This document shows, in pieces, positions 26,871-36,927 of a stretch of DNA of 64,000 nucleotides. Every line of letters starts with the position of its first letter. Position 1 is the first letter of the stretch. The DNA is taken from NCBI RefSeq assembly GCF_002807035.1, contig NZ_NIUC01000002.1, positions 55,469 through 119,468 of the forward strand, given 5' to 3'. The translations under genes and the position numbers were made by a program. The notes beneath the pieces are model-generated. The model searched no databases. It worked only from the letters and a program-made list of their open reading frames with translations, and was not told the DNA's origin. The DNA comes from Algoriphagus formosus. GTDB taxonomy: Bacteria; Bacteroidota; Bacteroidia; Cytophagales; Cyclobacteriaceae.

Positions 26871-27620
26871 CACGATGGGATTTTGCCGCAGCAACTTCAC
26901 CAAAACTGTGAAAAGCAGAGGCTTTCTGTTTTGGAATTCCTCCGGTCTTTCGAAGAAATTCTCCAAAGCTACCGCGAAAAATTCATGGGCATCATCCCCT
27001 CCCCTTTTTCGAAAAAAGTCATCTTTTCCTTCTTGAATTTGCTCCATTTCCATTTCCGATAGCTCCAAATACTCCGACCATAATTTGGGATGTAGAAAAT
27101 TAATTTCATCATTGGACCGAATCCAATTTTCCAATTTAAGAGCATGAGCTACTTCATGGATTCCCAAATTAATCCCATCCTTTTCATCAGCTAAGCCTTT
27201 GGCAAAGCTTTTCCAAGAAAGGACTATGGCTCCATGCTTCGGATTGACTTCTCCGGCATGCTGCTGATTGGAAATGGTGGACAAATAAGTATCCGGATAG
27301 ATCAAAATATTTTTAAAATGGCGCAGGCGAAGTTCTTTGAACCCAAAAACTACCTGCACGATCGTAGCTCCGATCAACAGCTTCATTTCCTTAGTGACTT
27401 CTTTCAACCCCCCGCGCGGATAGAAGCGTTTCTCCGTGAGAACTAGCTCCAAACGATGCTTAAATTCCTTTTGATGCTGGGGACGAAGTGACTTGAAGTA
27501 TGGAAAAAATTTTCGCAGAGTTTCTAAATCTTGCTCCTCCAGCCTTTTTCGAAAAACCTGCTTCCGAGCTCTATCAAGCCCTTCAAAAATATCTGAGACC
27601 AGCTGAATAGTTAACCACAT
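26856..27620 (-). CDS. MtfA-like zinc peptidase (M90 family)
   Basis: 254 residues, cytoplasmic by sequence, no signal peptide. The zinc-binding HExxH occurs in GIHEVAHALKLEN near residue 153, with a downstream conserved Glu region GGDDAHEFFAVALENFFERPEEF that supplies the third ligand. The N-terminal helical region LVLTEKRFYPRGG matches MtfA proteins (Mlc titration factor in enterobacteria, an aminopeptidase). Bacteroidota do not use Mlc in the same way, so the target is unknown. It overlaps uxaB tail to tail and is not part of that operon. Confidence 0.88.
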   Translation of the reverse strand: MWLTIQLVSDIFEGLDRARKQVFRKRLEEQDLETLRKFFPYFKSLRPQHQKEFKHRLELVLTEKRFYPRGGLKEVTKEMKLLIGATIVQVVFGFKELRLRHFKNILIYPDTYLSTISNQQHAGEVNPKHGAIVLSWKSFAKGLADEKDGINLGIHEVAHALKLENWIRSNDEINFLHPKLWSEYLELSEMEMEQIQEGKDDFFRKRGGDDAHEFFAVALENFFERPEEFQNRKPLLFTVLVKLLRQNPIVLKQS

Positions 27621-27621
27621 A

Positions 27622-27650
27622 TAAAAAAAGGTGGCTGATTACCAGCCACC
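27622..27650 (-). terminator. Terminator of rny operon
   Basis: GGTGGCTG (27630-27637) and CAGCCACC (27643-27650) form a perfect stem, followed on the minus strand by seven T. Confidence 0.85.
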
Positions 27651-27662
27651 ATAAATTATTGA

Positions 27663-29228
27663 TTAACGGGCATAATTTACTGCACGCATTTCTCGAATAA
27701 CCGTGATCTTGATCTGTCCAGGGTACTGCATCTCTTTTTCGATTTTTTGAGAAATATCGAATGAAAGCTTACCCGCGGTCTGATCGTCTACATGGTCTGC
27801 GTCAACCAATACGCGGAGCTCACGTCCGGCCTGCATTGCAAAGCATTTATTGACTCCATCAAATCCTAGGGCCATTTCTTCCAACTCTTTCAGACGCTTG
27901 ATATAGCTATCCATGATCTCCCGACGAGCTCCAGGTCTAGAACCTGATATGGCATCAGAGGCCTGTACGATTGGCGAAATCATAGAAGTCATCTCGATCT
28001 CATCGTGGTGGGCACCGATCGCATTGCAAACCTCAGGATGTTCCTTGTATCGCTTCGCAAGCTCCATTCCCAGGATCGCATGTGGAAGCTCTTGCTCTTC
28101 ATGCCATACCTTTCCGATATCATGCAGAAGGCCTGCTCGCTTGGCAAGTTTTGCATTCAATCCCATCTCAGAAGCCATGATAGCAGCAAGCTTGGCAGTT
28201 TCGCGTGAGTGTTGCAATAAGTTCTGACCATAGGATGAACGGAATCGCATTCTACCGACCATTCGGATCAGCTCAGGATGCAATCCATGAACTCCCAAAT
28301 CAATACAGGTACGCTCACCGATTTCCACGATTTCTTCTTCGATATTTTTCTCTGTTTTGGCGACCACTTCCTCGATACGAGCAGGGTGAATCCGTCCATC
28401 TTGCACCAATCGGTGAAGGGAGAGTCTTGCAATCTCTCTTCTGACAGGATCAAATCCAGAGATAATGATCGCTTCCGGAGTATCATCCACGATGATTTCT
28501 ACACCTGTCGCGGATTCTAGCGCTCGGATATTTCTACCTTCACGTCCGATGATTTTTCCTTTGATATCATCACTTTCAATGTTGAAAACAGAAACACAGT
28601 TTTCAATTGCATGCTCAGTAGCCGTACGCTGAATGGTATCTAAAACGATCTTTTTGGCTTGCTTGGTGGCAGATAGTTTTGCCTCATCAAGAATGTCCTT
28701 GATTTTGGATGAAGCCTTACTTTGAGCTTCATCTGTCAGCATTTGTACCAATTGATCACGAGCTTCTTCACGGGTAAGTCCGGCGATTTTTTCTAAATCA
28801 GCAATTCGTTGATTCGTAACTCGATCGAGTTCTTCTTTTTTCACCCGAACAGCATTTAACTGTGCGTCGAGATTTTCTTTTTTACTATCGAGTTCCGCTT
28901 CTTTTCGCTTGACCTGCTCCAGTTCTTTGGATAAATGCTGTTCTCTTTGCTTGAGTTTATTCTCATTGGTGCTGAGAATATTTTTCTTATGCGAAACCTC
29001 CTCATCAAACTCAGATTTGAGCTTGAGATACTTTTCCTTGGCTTCTAGAATCTTGTCTTTCTTGAGTGATTCGGCAGAAATCTCCGCCTCTCTTAGCATG
29101 GATTTGACCTTTTCTTTGGTCTCCTCCTCTAGTTTCTGATGCTTATTTTTGATAAAAACGCTTGCAAGCGCAGCTCCTGCACCCAGACCCACCAGGCCGG
29201 CCAGGATAATATATAACACTTCTCCCAT
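27663..29228 (-). CDS. rny: Ribonuclease Y
   Basis: 521 residues. Order of parts: N-terminal membrane helix (about 3-24), long coiled coil (about 28-190), KH domain with [15 protein letters not shown] (about 215-275), and an HD domain with LLHDIGK and AHHDE metal-binding motifs (about 325-425). It is a membrane-anchored endoribonuclease that starts mRNA decay. It is the last gene after zapA in a conserved Bacteroidota order and is followed by a strong terminator. Start choice agrees with the membrane helix at the very N-terminus. Confidence 0.96.
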   Translation of the reverse strand: MGEVLYIILAGLVGLGAGAALASVFIKNKHQKLEEETKEKVKSMLREAEISAESLKKDKILEAKEKYLKLKSEFDEEVSHKKNILSTNENKLKQREQHLSKELEQVKRKEAELDSKKENLDAQLNAVRVKKEELDRVTNQRIADLEKIAGLTREEARDQLVQMLTDEAQSKASSKIKDILDEAKLSATKQAKKIVLDTIQRTATEHAIENCVSVFNIESDDIKGKIIGREGRNIRALESATGVEIIVDDTPEAIIISGFDPVRREIARLSLHRLVQDGRIHPARIEEVVAKTEKNIEEEIVEIGERTCIDLGVHGLHPELIRMVGRMRFRSSYGQNLLQHSRETAKLAAIMASEMGLNAKLAKRAGLLHDIGKVWHEEQELPHAILGMELAKRYKEHPEVCNAIGAHHDEIEMTSMISPIVQASDAISGSRPGARREIMDSYIKRLKELEEMALGFDGVNKCFAMQAGRELRVLVDADHVDDQTAGKLSFDISQKIEKEMQYPGQIKITVIREMRAVNYAR

Positions 29229-29297
29229 AGGTATTTTGGTATTTATTAGACCTTTTGGGAATCCTCAAACTCGGAAAAATCAGTGGGAATCAAAGAA

Positions 29298-29582
29298 TTA
29301 TATGGCTTTGGATAGCAGGGAGTTAATATGGGCAATACTGGCACGAATGTGCTCACTGTCTTCTTGATTGACCGCATTGGTCTCCAGTGATTCTACCATG
29401 CAGTCAAAAGCGACCATGGCAAGCAAATCCTGATTGTCATCTAGTCCAAACTCCGATTTATACTTCCTCAGTTTTTCATTTATCAACTTACCGGCATGCC
29501 TGATTTTGGCTTCATCCTCCTGAGTCACCCGCATGGGATATTCTCGGTCTCCGATTTTGATGCGTATGGCAAGTGTCTCCAT
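29298..29582 (-). CDS. zapA: Cell division protein ZapA
   Basis: 94 residues, typical length. The N-terminal half has the ZapA globular pattern IKIGDREYPMRVTQEDEAKIRHAGKLINEKL, followed by a helical dimerisation region. ZapA binds and bundles FtsZ at the division ring. The stop codon of the preceding coiled-coil gene directly abuts this start (29583/29582). The 69-bp gap to rny shows no structured-RNA signature. Confidence 0.85.
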   Translation of the reverse strand: METLAIRIKIGDREYPMRVTQEDEAKIRHAGKLINEKLRKYKSEFGLDDNQDLLAMVAFDCMVESLETNAVNQEDSEHIRASIAHINSLLSKAI

Positions 29583-29867
29583 TTATTCTGACAAATAATC
29601 GATCAGATGATCGATCTCTTTTATATAATTATTGATTAATTCACTCATTTCGGCCGAATCCTCCGGATTCACCGTTCGGTTATCCACAATGTTAGTAATT
29701 TTAATCTTATTTTTAAAATTCTCGATTTCCTGCTCACGCTGACTCAATTGACTCTCCGCCTGACCCAATTTCTCCTTTAATAATTGGTTTTCAGCAGACA
29801 ACTCACTGATCCTCAGACTAGCTTGTCGGGCTAGTTTCTCCAGTTTTTGCAGTTCTTCTTGAATCAT
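29583..29867 (-). CDS. Small coiled-coil protein, ZapB-like
   Basis: 94 residues; residues 1-55 are a continuous heptad-rich helix (LQKLEKLARQASLRISELSAENQLLKEKLGQAE), then a short NIVDNRTVNPEDSAEMSELINNYIKEID tail. Length, coiled coil and position directly before zapA suggest a divisome partner comparable to ZapB, but this is inference from context. It lies 3 bp downstream of pheT and abuts zapA, so it is part of that operon. Confidence 0.75.
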   Translation of the reverse strand: MIQEELQKLEKLARQASLRISELSAENQLLKEKLGQAESQLSQREQEIENFKNKIKITNIVDNRTVNPEDSAEMSELINNYIKEIDHLIDYLSE

Positions 29868-29870
29868 CTT

Positions 29871-32285
29871 TTAGCTTCGAATGACGGCCCCGACTTCATT
29901 TTGAAAGGCCTCCATTAATTTATGCATTGTTTTGTCAATTACCTTATCTGTCAGTGTTTTTTCCTGATCCTGAAGATGAAAACTCAAAGCATAGGCTTTT
30001 TTGCCTGCATCAATTTTATCCCCTTGGTAAACATCAAAAACTCCAATACGTCGCAGTAGCTTTCCGCCTGCCTTCTCTGCTACCTCTTTCACTTTTGCGT
30101 AGCTCACCGCTTTGTCAATCACCAAAGAAAGATCCCTACGCACTTCAGGGAATTTGGAAATCTCCGCATATTGCTTCAGCCCGCTGGCTTTTTTGCAAAG
30201 CAAGTCCCAATCCAAGTCCGCATACCATACTTCCTGCCTAACCTCAGTCATTTTCAGAAGTGAATCCTTCACCAAGCCCAAGGTTCCCAGTTCCTTTTGG
30301 CCCAGCATGAGACGAAGGCCATATTCAAATGGAGCTGATTCAAGCATTTCTGAATTGGAGATTTGCAGGTTGAGCTTATCCAACAGCCGTTCGATAGTCG
30401 CATACAGGTCAGCAAAGCCGAAAGGTCTCGCAGGCTCCAACCAACTCTCAGCAGAACGATTTCCTGAGTGAAAGATTGCCAATCGACGGCCTTCTTGGTA
30501 CCCGGCATCGGTTTTTTGGTAGACTGTGCCAAATTCAAAGAATTTCAGATCGCTTTGACGACGATTGATGTTATGGGCTAACACTTCCAATCCTGTGAAA
30601 AGGAGTGATTGACGCATCACGCCCAAGTCCTCACTGAGTTTATTGTAGATTTCCACATTCAAATTGGAGTCCAAGAAGCCTGATTTTTCAGCATAAACTG
30701 GTTTGGTCAAGCTGTTGGTAATCATCTCCTGATACCCTTGAGCTCCCAAAATCTCCGAAAGTCGGTATTGGAGCTTATTGAGATCTTTGACCGGATGCTC
30801 AGCCAGATAATCGGTTTTGAGATTTTCGGAAAGCTCAACCTGCTGAAAACCATAGATTCTCAGAATTTCTTCAATAATATCTGCTTCACGGATGACATCC
30901 ACCCGGTAGGGCTTGACGATCGCTTTGAAGCCTTGTTCTGTCTCATTCTCCACACGAATGTCCAATCCTTCCAGAATGGACTTCACTTGACTTGGCTCGA
31001 TTTTCTTCCCGATCAGTCGGTTGATATGGCCGTATTCCACGTCGATTTCAAAGTCAGCGATCGGGTTTGGATAGAGGTCTACCATTTCGGAGCTCACCTT
31101 GCCTCCGGCGATCTCCTGCAATAGTTCGACTGCCTTTTTCAAAGCATAGACCGGCATATTCGGATCTGTCCCCCGCTCAAAACGGAAAGAAGCATCTGTC
31201 TTCAAGCCGTGATATTGAGCGCCTTTTCGGATGACATCTGGAGAAAAGTAGGCCGACTCCAAGAAAATAGAAGTAGTCTGATCAGAAACTCCAGATCCTT
31301 TTCCTCCGAAAATCCCGCCAATACACATCCCTCCTTCGGAATCACAAATCATCAATTCCTCGCCAGAAAGTTTTCGTTCCTTCTCATCCAAGGTGATGAA
31401 TTTGCTGTCCTTAGGAAGTTTTTGGACGCTGATTTTGCCTCCGGAAATTTTCTCAAAGTCAAAAGCATGCAAGGGTTGTCCCAAGTCATGCAAAATAAAA
31501 TTAGTGATATCGACCACATTATTGATCGGCTCCAGATCCAGCGCCCGAAGAAAATCCTGAAGCCACTGTGGAGAAGGAGCTACCTTCAAATCAGAAACAA
31601 CCACACCTGCATATCTTGGGCAATCAGCAGCATCAGCTACAGATATTTCCAACTCTTTCCGATCACCTTCTAGCGTCAAATCAGAGACTTGATCGATACA
31701 AAGCGGTCGGCCTAAAAGTGCTTTCAAATCCCTTGCTACTCCCAAATGAGAGGCTGCATCTGCCCGGTTTGGCGTCAATCCAATCTCCAAGACATGATCA
31801 CGAGTCACAGAAATCAATTCAGAAGCGGGAGTTCCGTTGGGTAGGTCTGTGTCCAAAACCATGATACCGTCGTGACTGGTACCGATCCCCAATTCATCCT
31901 CAGCACAAATCATCCCTTCGGAAACCTGTCCGCGGATTTTAGCCTTCTTGATAGTAAAAGAATCTCCTCCTGTAGGGTAGAGTGTGGCTCCAACGGTGGC
32001 TACCAACACCTTTTGTCCTGCAGCAACATTGGGTGCTCCACAGACAATCTGCGAATGGGAATCTGCTCCGATATCCACGGTAGTCAGGCTGAGTTTATCG
32101 GCATCGGGATGCTTTTCGCAAGTCAAGACTTCCCCAATTACGATCCCTTCCAGTCCTCCGGGGATGGAAACAAACTCCTCGATCCCTTCCACCTCCAGGC
32201 CGGATTGAGTAAGTAAGTCTGCAATTTCTTCCGGTGATTCAGTTAAAGCAATGTATTTTTTTAATCGGTTGATTGAAATTTTCAT
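29871..32285 (-). CDS. pheT: Phenylalanine-tRNA ligase beta subunit
   Basis: 804 residues, the normal bacterial beta length. Domains in order: N-terminal helix, EMAP-like tRNA-binding domain (about 40-150, with VVGEVL-like IVIGEVLTCEKHPDADKLS), B3/B4 editing domain (about 215-390), B5 (about 405-480), the catalytic-like core and a C-terminal FDX-ACB anticodon-binding domain (about 710-804, with FPEVRRDLSLVID). With PheS it charges tRNA-Phe. pheS is not adjacent. A terminator of the upstream gene and a -7-like element precede it. Confidence 0.96.
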   Translation of the reverse strand: MKISINRLKKYIALTESPEEIADLLTQSGLEVEGIEEFVSIPGGLEGIVIGEVLTCEKHPDADKLSLTTVDIGADSHSQIVCGAPNVAAGQKVLVATVGATLYPTGGDSFTIKKAKIRGQVSEGMICAEDELGIGTSHDGIMVLDTDLPNGTPASELISVTRDHVLEIGLTPNRADAASHLGVARDLKALLGRPLCIDQVSDLTLEGDRKELEISVADAADCPRYAGVVVSDLKVAPSPQWLQDFLRALDLEPINNVVDITNFILHDLGQPLHAFDFEKISGGKISVQKLPKDSKFITLDEKERKLSGEELMICDSEGGMCIGGIFGGKGSGVSDQTTSIFLESAYFSPDVIRKGAQYHGLKTDASFRFERGTDPNMPVYALKKAVELLQEIAGGKVSSEMVDLYPNPIADFEIDVEYGHINRLIGKKIEPSQVKSILEGLDIRVENETEQGFKAIVKPYRVDVIREADIIEEILRIYGFQQVELSENLKTDYLAEHPVKDLNKLQYRLSEILGAQGYQEMITNSLTKPVYAEKSGFLDSNLNVEIYNKLSEDLGVMRQSLLFTGLEVLAHNINRRQSDLKFFEFGTVYQKTDAGYQEGRRLAIFHSGNRSAESWLEPARPFGFADLYATIERLLDKLNLQISNSEMLESAPFEYGLRLMLGQKELGTLGLVKDSLLKMTEVRQEVWYADLDWDLLCKKASGLKQYAEISKFPEVRRDLSLVIDKAVSYAKVKEVAEKAGGKLLRRIGVFDVYQGDKIDAGKKAYALSFHLQDQEKTLTDKVIDKTMHKLMEAFQNEVGAVIRS

Positions 32286-32327
32286 AAAACTCGGTTCTTT
32301 TATTGCCTTCCGTAGACTTTCAAATAC

Positions 32328-32352
32328 AGAAAAAGGGTTCGAAAACCCTCTT
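32328..32352 (-). terminator. Terminator of DUF1684 gene
   Basis: AGGGTT (32334-32339) and AACCCT (32344-32349) pair across a 4-nt loop, extended by A/T pairs; five T follow on the minus strand. It lies between the DUF1684 stop and pheT. Confidence 0.65.
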
Positions 32353-32368
32353 TCTCAATTAACACAGA

Positions 32369-32376
32369 CAAATTTA
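32369..32376 (-). promoter_or_regulatory. -7-like element upstream of pheT
   Basis: Minus-strand TAAATTTG matches TAnnTTTG, 84 bp before the pheT start. No TTTG at the -33 position, and the terminator of the preceding gene lies downstream of it, so the assignment is tentative. Confidence 0.35.
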
Positions 32377-32398
32377 AAGCTTTTCAGGAAGGCCGAAG

Positions 32399-33016
32399 CT
32401 ATTCCTTGTAATTTTTCTCCCCAGCCTCAATAGCGATATCCAAAATATTTTCTCTTGGTGGGATGGGACAGGCATAGTCGGGATTGTAGGCGCAATAGGG
32501 ATTATAAGCCAAGTTAAAATCGATCGTAATGCTGTTTTTCCCGTCCTGTCTGGCATTAATATAGCGTCCTCCGCCATAAGTCTCGCGACTGCTCGTCTCA
32601 TCGGCAAATGCCAAAAAGAAATTCCGCTTGTCCACTTCATCCATCGCCTGAAGCAAGAGGAGTCGATTGGTCTTCCCTCCCAGCTCAAACTCAGCGTATG
32701 CATGTTCGATATATCGCTCCTTACTCCCGTCTGTAAGTGGCACTTCCCGTACCTTTTTATCTTCTTTTGGGATGATTCGAGCCTTCACTTTATACGCAGG
32801 GTCAATGGGATAAAAAGTCAATTCCTTAAAATTCCGCTTTTGCTCCTCCGTCAAAGGCGACTCAAAATTGTATCGGATAAATTTAAACTGACGTTCGCGT
32901 TCGGCTTCGATATTCTCAATATAGGTCTCTGGATCCTCAGCACTGGTAAGTGTATAAGCTATTGCTGCCAAAACCACGACCGACACAAAAATTAAAATAA
33001 TATGATTGGTTTTCAT
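32399..33016 (-). CDS. DUF1684 family protein, membrane-anchored or secreted
   Basis: 205 residues from the chosen Met; the frame extends to 33079, but MKTNHIILIFVSVVVLAAIAY gives a proper N-terminal signal/anchor helix. The DUF1684 pattern is clear: FLAFADETSSRETYGGGRYI, IDFNLAYNPYCAYNPDYACPIPPRENIL and a final GEKNYKE. The family is widespread and has no known activity; the conserved Cys/Pro/Asn loop may form a binding site. It is a single gene with its own terminator. Confidence 0.87.
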   Translation of the reverse strand: MKTNHIILIFVSVVVLAAIAYTLTSAEDPETYIENIEAERERQFKFIRYNFESPLTEEQKRNFKELTFYPIDPAYKVKARIIPKEDKKVREVPLTDGSKERYIEHAYAEFELGGKTNRLLLLQAMDEVDKRNFFLAFADETSSRETYGGGRYINARQDGKNSITIDFNLAYNPYCAYNPDYACPIPPRENILDIAIEAGEKNYKE

Positions 33017-33160
33017 AAATCGATAGGGACTATCCTTTTCCTGTTTCAAATAACAGGAGGAGACTTCAAAGGTTGCCAAAATTACAATCTATCTCCTTTC
33101 CCTCACAGCACCAGCGCTCTTTTCTCTCATGTCTTTTCTCTAGAATCTAATCTCTTGTCT

Positions 33161-33856
33161 CTATAAAATTCCTTCATCCGCAAAGCTAAAATAACCTGAG
33201 TCAGTAAAAATCACATGATCTAAGACCGGCAGATCCATCGCCCGGCCAATTTCCGTCAATCGCTTGGTTAGTCTTCGGTCTTGCTCAGAAGGGCTCAGGC
33301 TTCCGCTCGGATGATTGTGCACGAGGATGACAGACTGAGCCTGATGATCCAAAGCTGCTTTGAAAACCAGTTTGGCATCGACGACCGTACCAGAAGTCCC
33401 CCCTTGGGAAATTCGTTCTTTTTTGATGACTTGATTGGACCGAGTCAGAAGCAATAGGTAAAAATGCTCGACAATCTCGTCATACAATTCAGGCTTCATC
33501 AGATCATACACATCTCTGGAGCTGGTGATCTTGAACTTTTTTCTCGGCTCGATGTCCTTTCGCCTTCTTCCAAGCTCCATGGCGCTGACGATGCTGATAG
33601 CCTTGGCTTCTCCTATTCCCTTGAATTTCTTGAGATCCTGAATCGTCAGCCTTGCCAAGGCAGAAAGATCATGATTCACAGAAGACAGGATATGCTTGGA
33701 CAGATCGACCGCGCTGATGCTTGGGGTGCCTGAACCGATCAGAATGGCAATTAATTCAGCGTCTGTCAGTGCAGATTTGCCTTTCAATAATAATTTTTCC
33801 CGGGGCCGATCTTCTTCGGCTAGCTGTGCGATTTTGATTGAAGTAAAGTTCTCCAT
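33161..33856 (-). CDS. radC: RadC family JAMM-domain protein
   Basis: 231 residues from the Met at 33856. The upstream extension to 33919 is rejected because it runs through the rpsT terminator. N-terminal helix-hairpin-helix region contains FKGIGEAKA; the C-terminal MPN/JAMM domain has the zinc motif HNHPSGSLSPSEQD with an upstream Glu. Despite the name, RadC has no proven repair role; the fold suggests a metal-dependent isopeptidase- or nuclease-like activity. The 141-bp gap to the DUF1684 gene shows no other feature. Confidence 0.92.
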   Translation of the reverse strand: MENFTSIKIAQLAEEDRPREKLLLKGKSALTDAELIAILIGSGTPSISAVDLSKHILSSVNHDLSALARLTIQDLKKFKGIGEAKAISIVSAMELGRRRKDIEPRKKFKITSSRDVYDLMKPELYDEIVEHFYLLLLTRSNQVIKKERISQGGTSGTVVDAKLVFKAALDHQAQSVILVHNHPSGSLSPSEQDRRLTKRLTEIGRAMDLPVLDHVIFTDSGYFSFADEGIL

Positions 33857-33902
33857 GCCTAAATCAAAAAAAGTGAAACTAAATCTATTGATTTTTAGAC
33901 AT

Positions 33903-33929
33903 AAAAAAAACCCTGACAAGCAGGGTTTT
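33903..33929 (-). terminator. Terminator of rpsT
   Basis: AAAACCCTG and CAGGGTTTT pair with a short loop, followed on the minus strand by a long T run. Confidence 0.85.
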
Positions 33930-33951
33930 CAATAATTTTTTAAGCTATTAA

Positions 33952-34206
33952 TTAACCTAAAGCATTGACAAATTTTGCCAGCTTAGATTTTTTGTTGCTC
34001 GCGTTATTCCTGTGAATGATGTTCTTCTTGGCTAGTTTGTCAAGCATAGAAGATACTTTTTGGAATAGCTCTTGCGCTTCTGATTTTTCCGTAGCCGCTT
34101 TCAAACGCTTGATAAACGTACGAGTAGTCTTTGACTGATATCTGTTTCTCAAACGCTTCGCTTCGTTGGCACGAATTCTCTTTAGAGCTGATTTGTGATT
34201 TGCCAT
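33952..34206 (-). CDS. rpsT: 30S ribosomal protein S20
   Basis: 84 residues, Lys/Arg/Ala-rich and all-helical, starting MANHKSALKRIRANEAKRLRN, the classic S20 start, and ending in the NIIHRNNASNKKSKLAKFVNAL helix. It binds 16S rRNA near the bottom of helix 44 and early in assembly. It is a monocistronic gene with a recognisable promoter and terminator. Confidence 0.97.
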   Translation of the reverse strand: MANHKSALKRIRANEAKRLRNRYQSKTTRTFIKRLKAATEKSEAQELFQKVSSMLDKLAKKNIIHRNNASNKKSKLAKFVNALG

Positions 34207-34256
34207 ATCTTGAATTAAATAAATTTCTTAAACGATCCCCTAACCGAATTGGAGTG

Positions 34257-34288
34257 CAAATTTAGAGCAAATAATTAATTCCACCAAA
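34257..34288 (-). promoter_or_regulatory. Promoter of rpsT
   Basis: On the minus strand TTTG (34285-34288) and TAAATTTG (34257-34264) are 20 bp apart, matching the Bacteroidota consensus. The ATG is 51 bp further on. Confidence 0.7.
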
Positions 34289-34417
34289 GGAAATTAATAA
34301 TTAGTACCATTCTCTGTCCTTTCGGATGATCGATTATTTGGAATAATTGAATTTAACGCTGCGAATATAAGGCATAAAGCTATTTCATTAGCAAATTATT
34401 CGTTGTATTTTCATTGA

Positions 34418-35359
34418 ATGATTTTTTTACTCAATCCACATATTTCATTTATCAGCCTAATTCTAAGCCTGCATTTCTGGGGATTTTTTGCACATCAGCT
34501 CATTAATCGTGTTGCGGTTTTCTCACTTCCCCCTGAACTCATTACTTTTTATAAGCCTCATATTCAATTTATTACAGAAAAGGCAGTCAATCCCGATCGT
34601 CGCCGCTATGCCGTAGCCGGAGAAGCAGAAAAGCACTACATCGACTTGGACGTTTATGGTGATTCTGCATTACATGTACTTCCTGTTTTTTGGTTTGACG
34701 CAGTAGAAAAATTCGGTGAGGATAGCTTGAGAGCACACGGCATCGGTCCCTGGGCTGCCTATCTTACCTTTACCAACCTGACCAAGGCATTCGAAAAGAA
34801 AAATAAAGACGCCATCCTTCGACTTTCCGCAGATTTGGGTCATTACCTAGGTGATTTGAACGTTCCACTCCACACCACCAAAAACTACAATGGGCAACTG
34901 ACCGGCCAAGAAGGAATCCATGGTTTCTGGGAAAGCAGAGTCCCGGAATTACTATCCGGAAACTTCAGTCTTTGGATCGGGAAAGCCGAATACGTGGATA
35001 AACCTCAGCAAGCCATCTGGGAAGCTGTAGCGACTGCCCATAGCCAAGTCGATAGCGTATTGCAAATCGAACGTGAATTAAGCAAAAGCTTTTCCGAAGA
35101 TTTGAAATATAGCTTTGAGGAGCGAAATGGCTTGACTGTCCGGGTCTATTCCCGTGAATTCACCGAAGCCTACAACTTTGCTTTGAATGGGATGGTCGAG
35201 CGACAAATGAAAAATTCTATTAAAATGATTGCTGATTTTTGGTACACCGCCTGGATTAATGCGGGACAGCCTGACTTGAATACCGATGATTTTACGCTGA
35301 CCGAGGTAGAAGAAGTCCTCAACCCGGACCCTAAACTCAAAGTCCGAGAACACAATTGA
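34418..35359 (+). CDS. Secreted zinc-dependent phospholipase C / S1-P1 nuclease-like protein
   Basis: 313 residues. The signal peptide probably ends just before W21, giving a mature start WGFFAHQLIN; in the phospholipase C/P1 nuclease fold the N-terminal Trp and following His are zinc ligands. Other ligand motifs are HYIDLD (about 68), a SADLGHYLGDLNVPLHTT segment and GIHGFWESR. Three zinc ions would be bound. The substrate may be phospholipids or nucleic acids; the family in Bacteroidota is uncharacterised. It stands alone upstream of miaB. Confidence 0.85.
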   Translation: MIFLLNPHISFISLILSLHFWGFFAHQLINRVAVFSLPPELITFYKPHIQFITEKAVNPDRRRYAVAGEAEKHYIDLDVYGDSALHVLPVFWFDAVEKFGEDSLRAHGIGPWAAYLTFTNLTKAFEKKNKDAILRLSADLGHYLGDLNVPLHTTKNYNGQLTGQEGIHGFWESRVPELLSGNFSLWIGKAEYVDKPQQAIWEAVATAHSQVDSVLQIERELSKSFSEDLKYSFEERNGLTVRVYSREFTEAYNFALNGMVERQMKNSIKMIADFWYTAWINAGQPDLNTDDFTLTEVEEVLNPDPKLKVREHN

Positions 35360-35452
35360 TCTCCAACTGTGAATATTTCTTATAATAGTTTCGAGAACAC
35401 TGCCATTTTGTCCGATTATTCGTAATTTCGCAGTTCGAAAAATGAGAATTGA

Positions 35453-36925
35453 ATGGATCAGTTGATTAAAGATATTGACATCATCACCGGAGAAGAGGCT
35501 CAAGCGGTAGATTACAAGACTACGCAGGAGGAAAACACCGGCAAAAGCAAGAAAATCTACATTGAAAGCTACGGTTGTCAGATGAATTTTTCAGATTCTG
35601 AAATCGTCGCCTCCATCATGAAGGAGAATGGCTATGATACCACTTCTGACTTTGAGCAGGCAGATGTGGTTTTTTTGAATACATGCTCTATCCGAGAAAA
35701 GGCAGAGCAAACCGTCAGAAACCGACTCAATCATTTCAATGCAGTAAAAAAATCTAAGCCCGAAATGACCATCGGTGTGTTGGGCTGCATGGCTGAGCGA
35801 CTTAAGGATAAACTTCTCGAAGAAGAAAAAATCGTCGACGTAGTCGTTGGCCCTGATGCCTATCGAGACCTACCAAATCTGGTAAATGCTGCAGAAGACG
35901 GTAGAAAAGGAGTCAATACCTTCCTTTCCAGAGAAGAAACCTACGCCGATATCGCTCCTGTCAGACTAAACTCAAACGGGATCACTGCATTCATCTCCAT
36001 CATGCGAGGCTGTGATAATATGTGTTCTTTCTGTGTAGTACCATTCACCCGGGGAAGAGAGCGAAGTAGAGACCCGCATTCCATTGTAGCAGAAGCGCGA
36101 GACTTATTTGAAAGAGGGTATCGCGAAGTGACGCTATTGGGTCAAAACGTGGATTCTTACAAGTGGTCTCCTGAGGAAAACAATAAGGCTAGACTCAATA
36201 AAAAAGAAGGGGAAGTGACGCAGGTTATCAATTTTGCCAACCTGTTGGAAATGGTTGCTCAAATCGACCCCCTGCTTCGGGTTCGTTTTTCCACTTCCCA
36301 TCCAAAAGACATTACAGATGAGGTGCTCTACACCATGAAAAAGTACGACAACATCTGTAAATATATTCACCTTCCAGTTCAATCTGGAAACAGCCGCGTT
36401 TTGGAAATGATGAACCGAACCTACACCAGAGAGTGGTATTTGGATCGGGTTCGTGCCATCCGGGAAATCCTCGGCGAAGAGTGCGGCATTTCCTCCGACA
36501 TGATTGCAGGATTCTGCACCGAAACAGAAGCCGAACACCAGGATACCCTGACCTTGATGGACTTGGTGAAGTATGATTTCTCTTACATGTTTTTCTATTC
36601 GGAGCGTCCGGGCACTTTGGCGGCTAAAAAATATGAGGATGATATCCCGCTCGATATCAAAAAGCGGAGGCTAAGTGAAATTATCGCTAAGCAAAATGAG
36701 CTTTCACTGGAGCGAAACAAATTGGATATCGGAAAAGAGCAATGGATTCTCATCGAAGGAACCTCCAAAAAATCTTCTGAGGAACTCAAAGGAAGAAACT
36801 CCGCCAACAAGGTGGTGATTGTACCATCTGCAGGCCTGAAACTGGGCGATTACGTAAAAGTAAAAATCACCGATTGTACCACAGCAACTTTGTTTGGAGA
36901 CGTCTTGGAAGTAAATCCCCTTTAA
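35453..36925 (+). CDS. miaB: tRNA-2-methylthio-N6-dimethylallyladenosine synthase
   Basis: 490 residues with all parts of a methylthiotransferase: N-terminal UPF0004 domain with cluster ligands C42, C78 and C112, radical SAM motif C187-x3-C191-x2-C194, and a C-terminal TRAM domain (about 425-488). It adds a methylthio group to i6A37 of tRNAs reading UNN codons, using two 4Fe-4S clusters and SAM. The gene heads a run of same-strand genes (sigma-54 activator, lptE, unknown, secG) and ends 2 bp before the next start. Confidence 0.96.
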   Translation: MDQLIKDIDIITGEEAQAVDYKTTQEENTGKSKKIYIESYGCQMNFSDSEIVASIMKENGYDTTSDFEQADVVFLNTCSIREKAEQTVRNRLNHFNAVKKSKPEMTIGVLGCMAERLKDKLLEEEKIVDVVVGPDAYRDLPNLVNAAEDGRKGVNTFLSREETYADIAPVRLNSNGITAFISIMRGCDNMCSFCVVPFTRGRERSRDPHSIVAEARDLFERGYREVTLLGQNVDSYKWSPEENNKARLNKKEGEVTQVINFANLLEMVAQIDPLLRVRFSTSHPKDITDEVLYTMKKYDNICKYIHLPVQSGNSRVLEMMNRTYTREWYLDRVRAIREILGEECGISSDMIAGFCTETEAEHQDTLTLMDLVKYDFSYMFFYSERPGTLAAKKYEDDIPLDIKKRRLSEIIAKQNELSLERNKLDIGKEQWILIEGTSKKSSEELKGRNSANKVVIVPSAGLKLGDYVKVKITDCTTATLFGDVLEVNPL

Positions 36926-36927
36926 GC

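Noticed and set aside
29229..29297. 6S RNA next to zapA
   Set aside because: Only 69 bp are available and no long imperfect hairpin is present.
33857..33919. Longer N-terminus for radC
   Set aside because: The extension lies over the rpsT terminator and adds a non-conserved hydrophobic segment.
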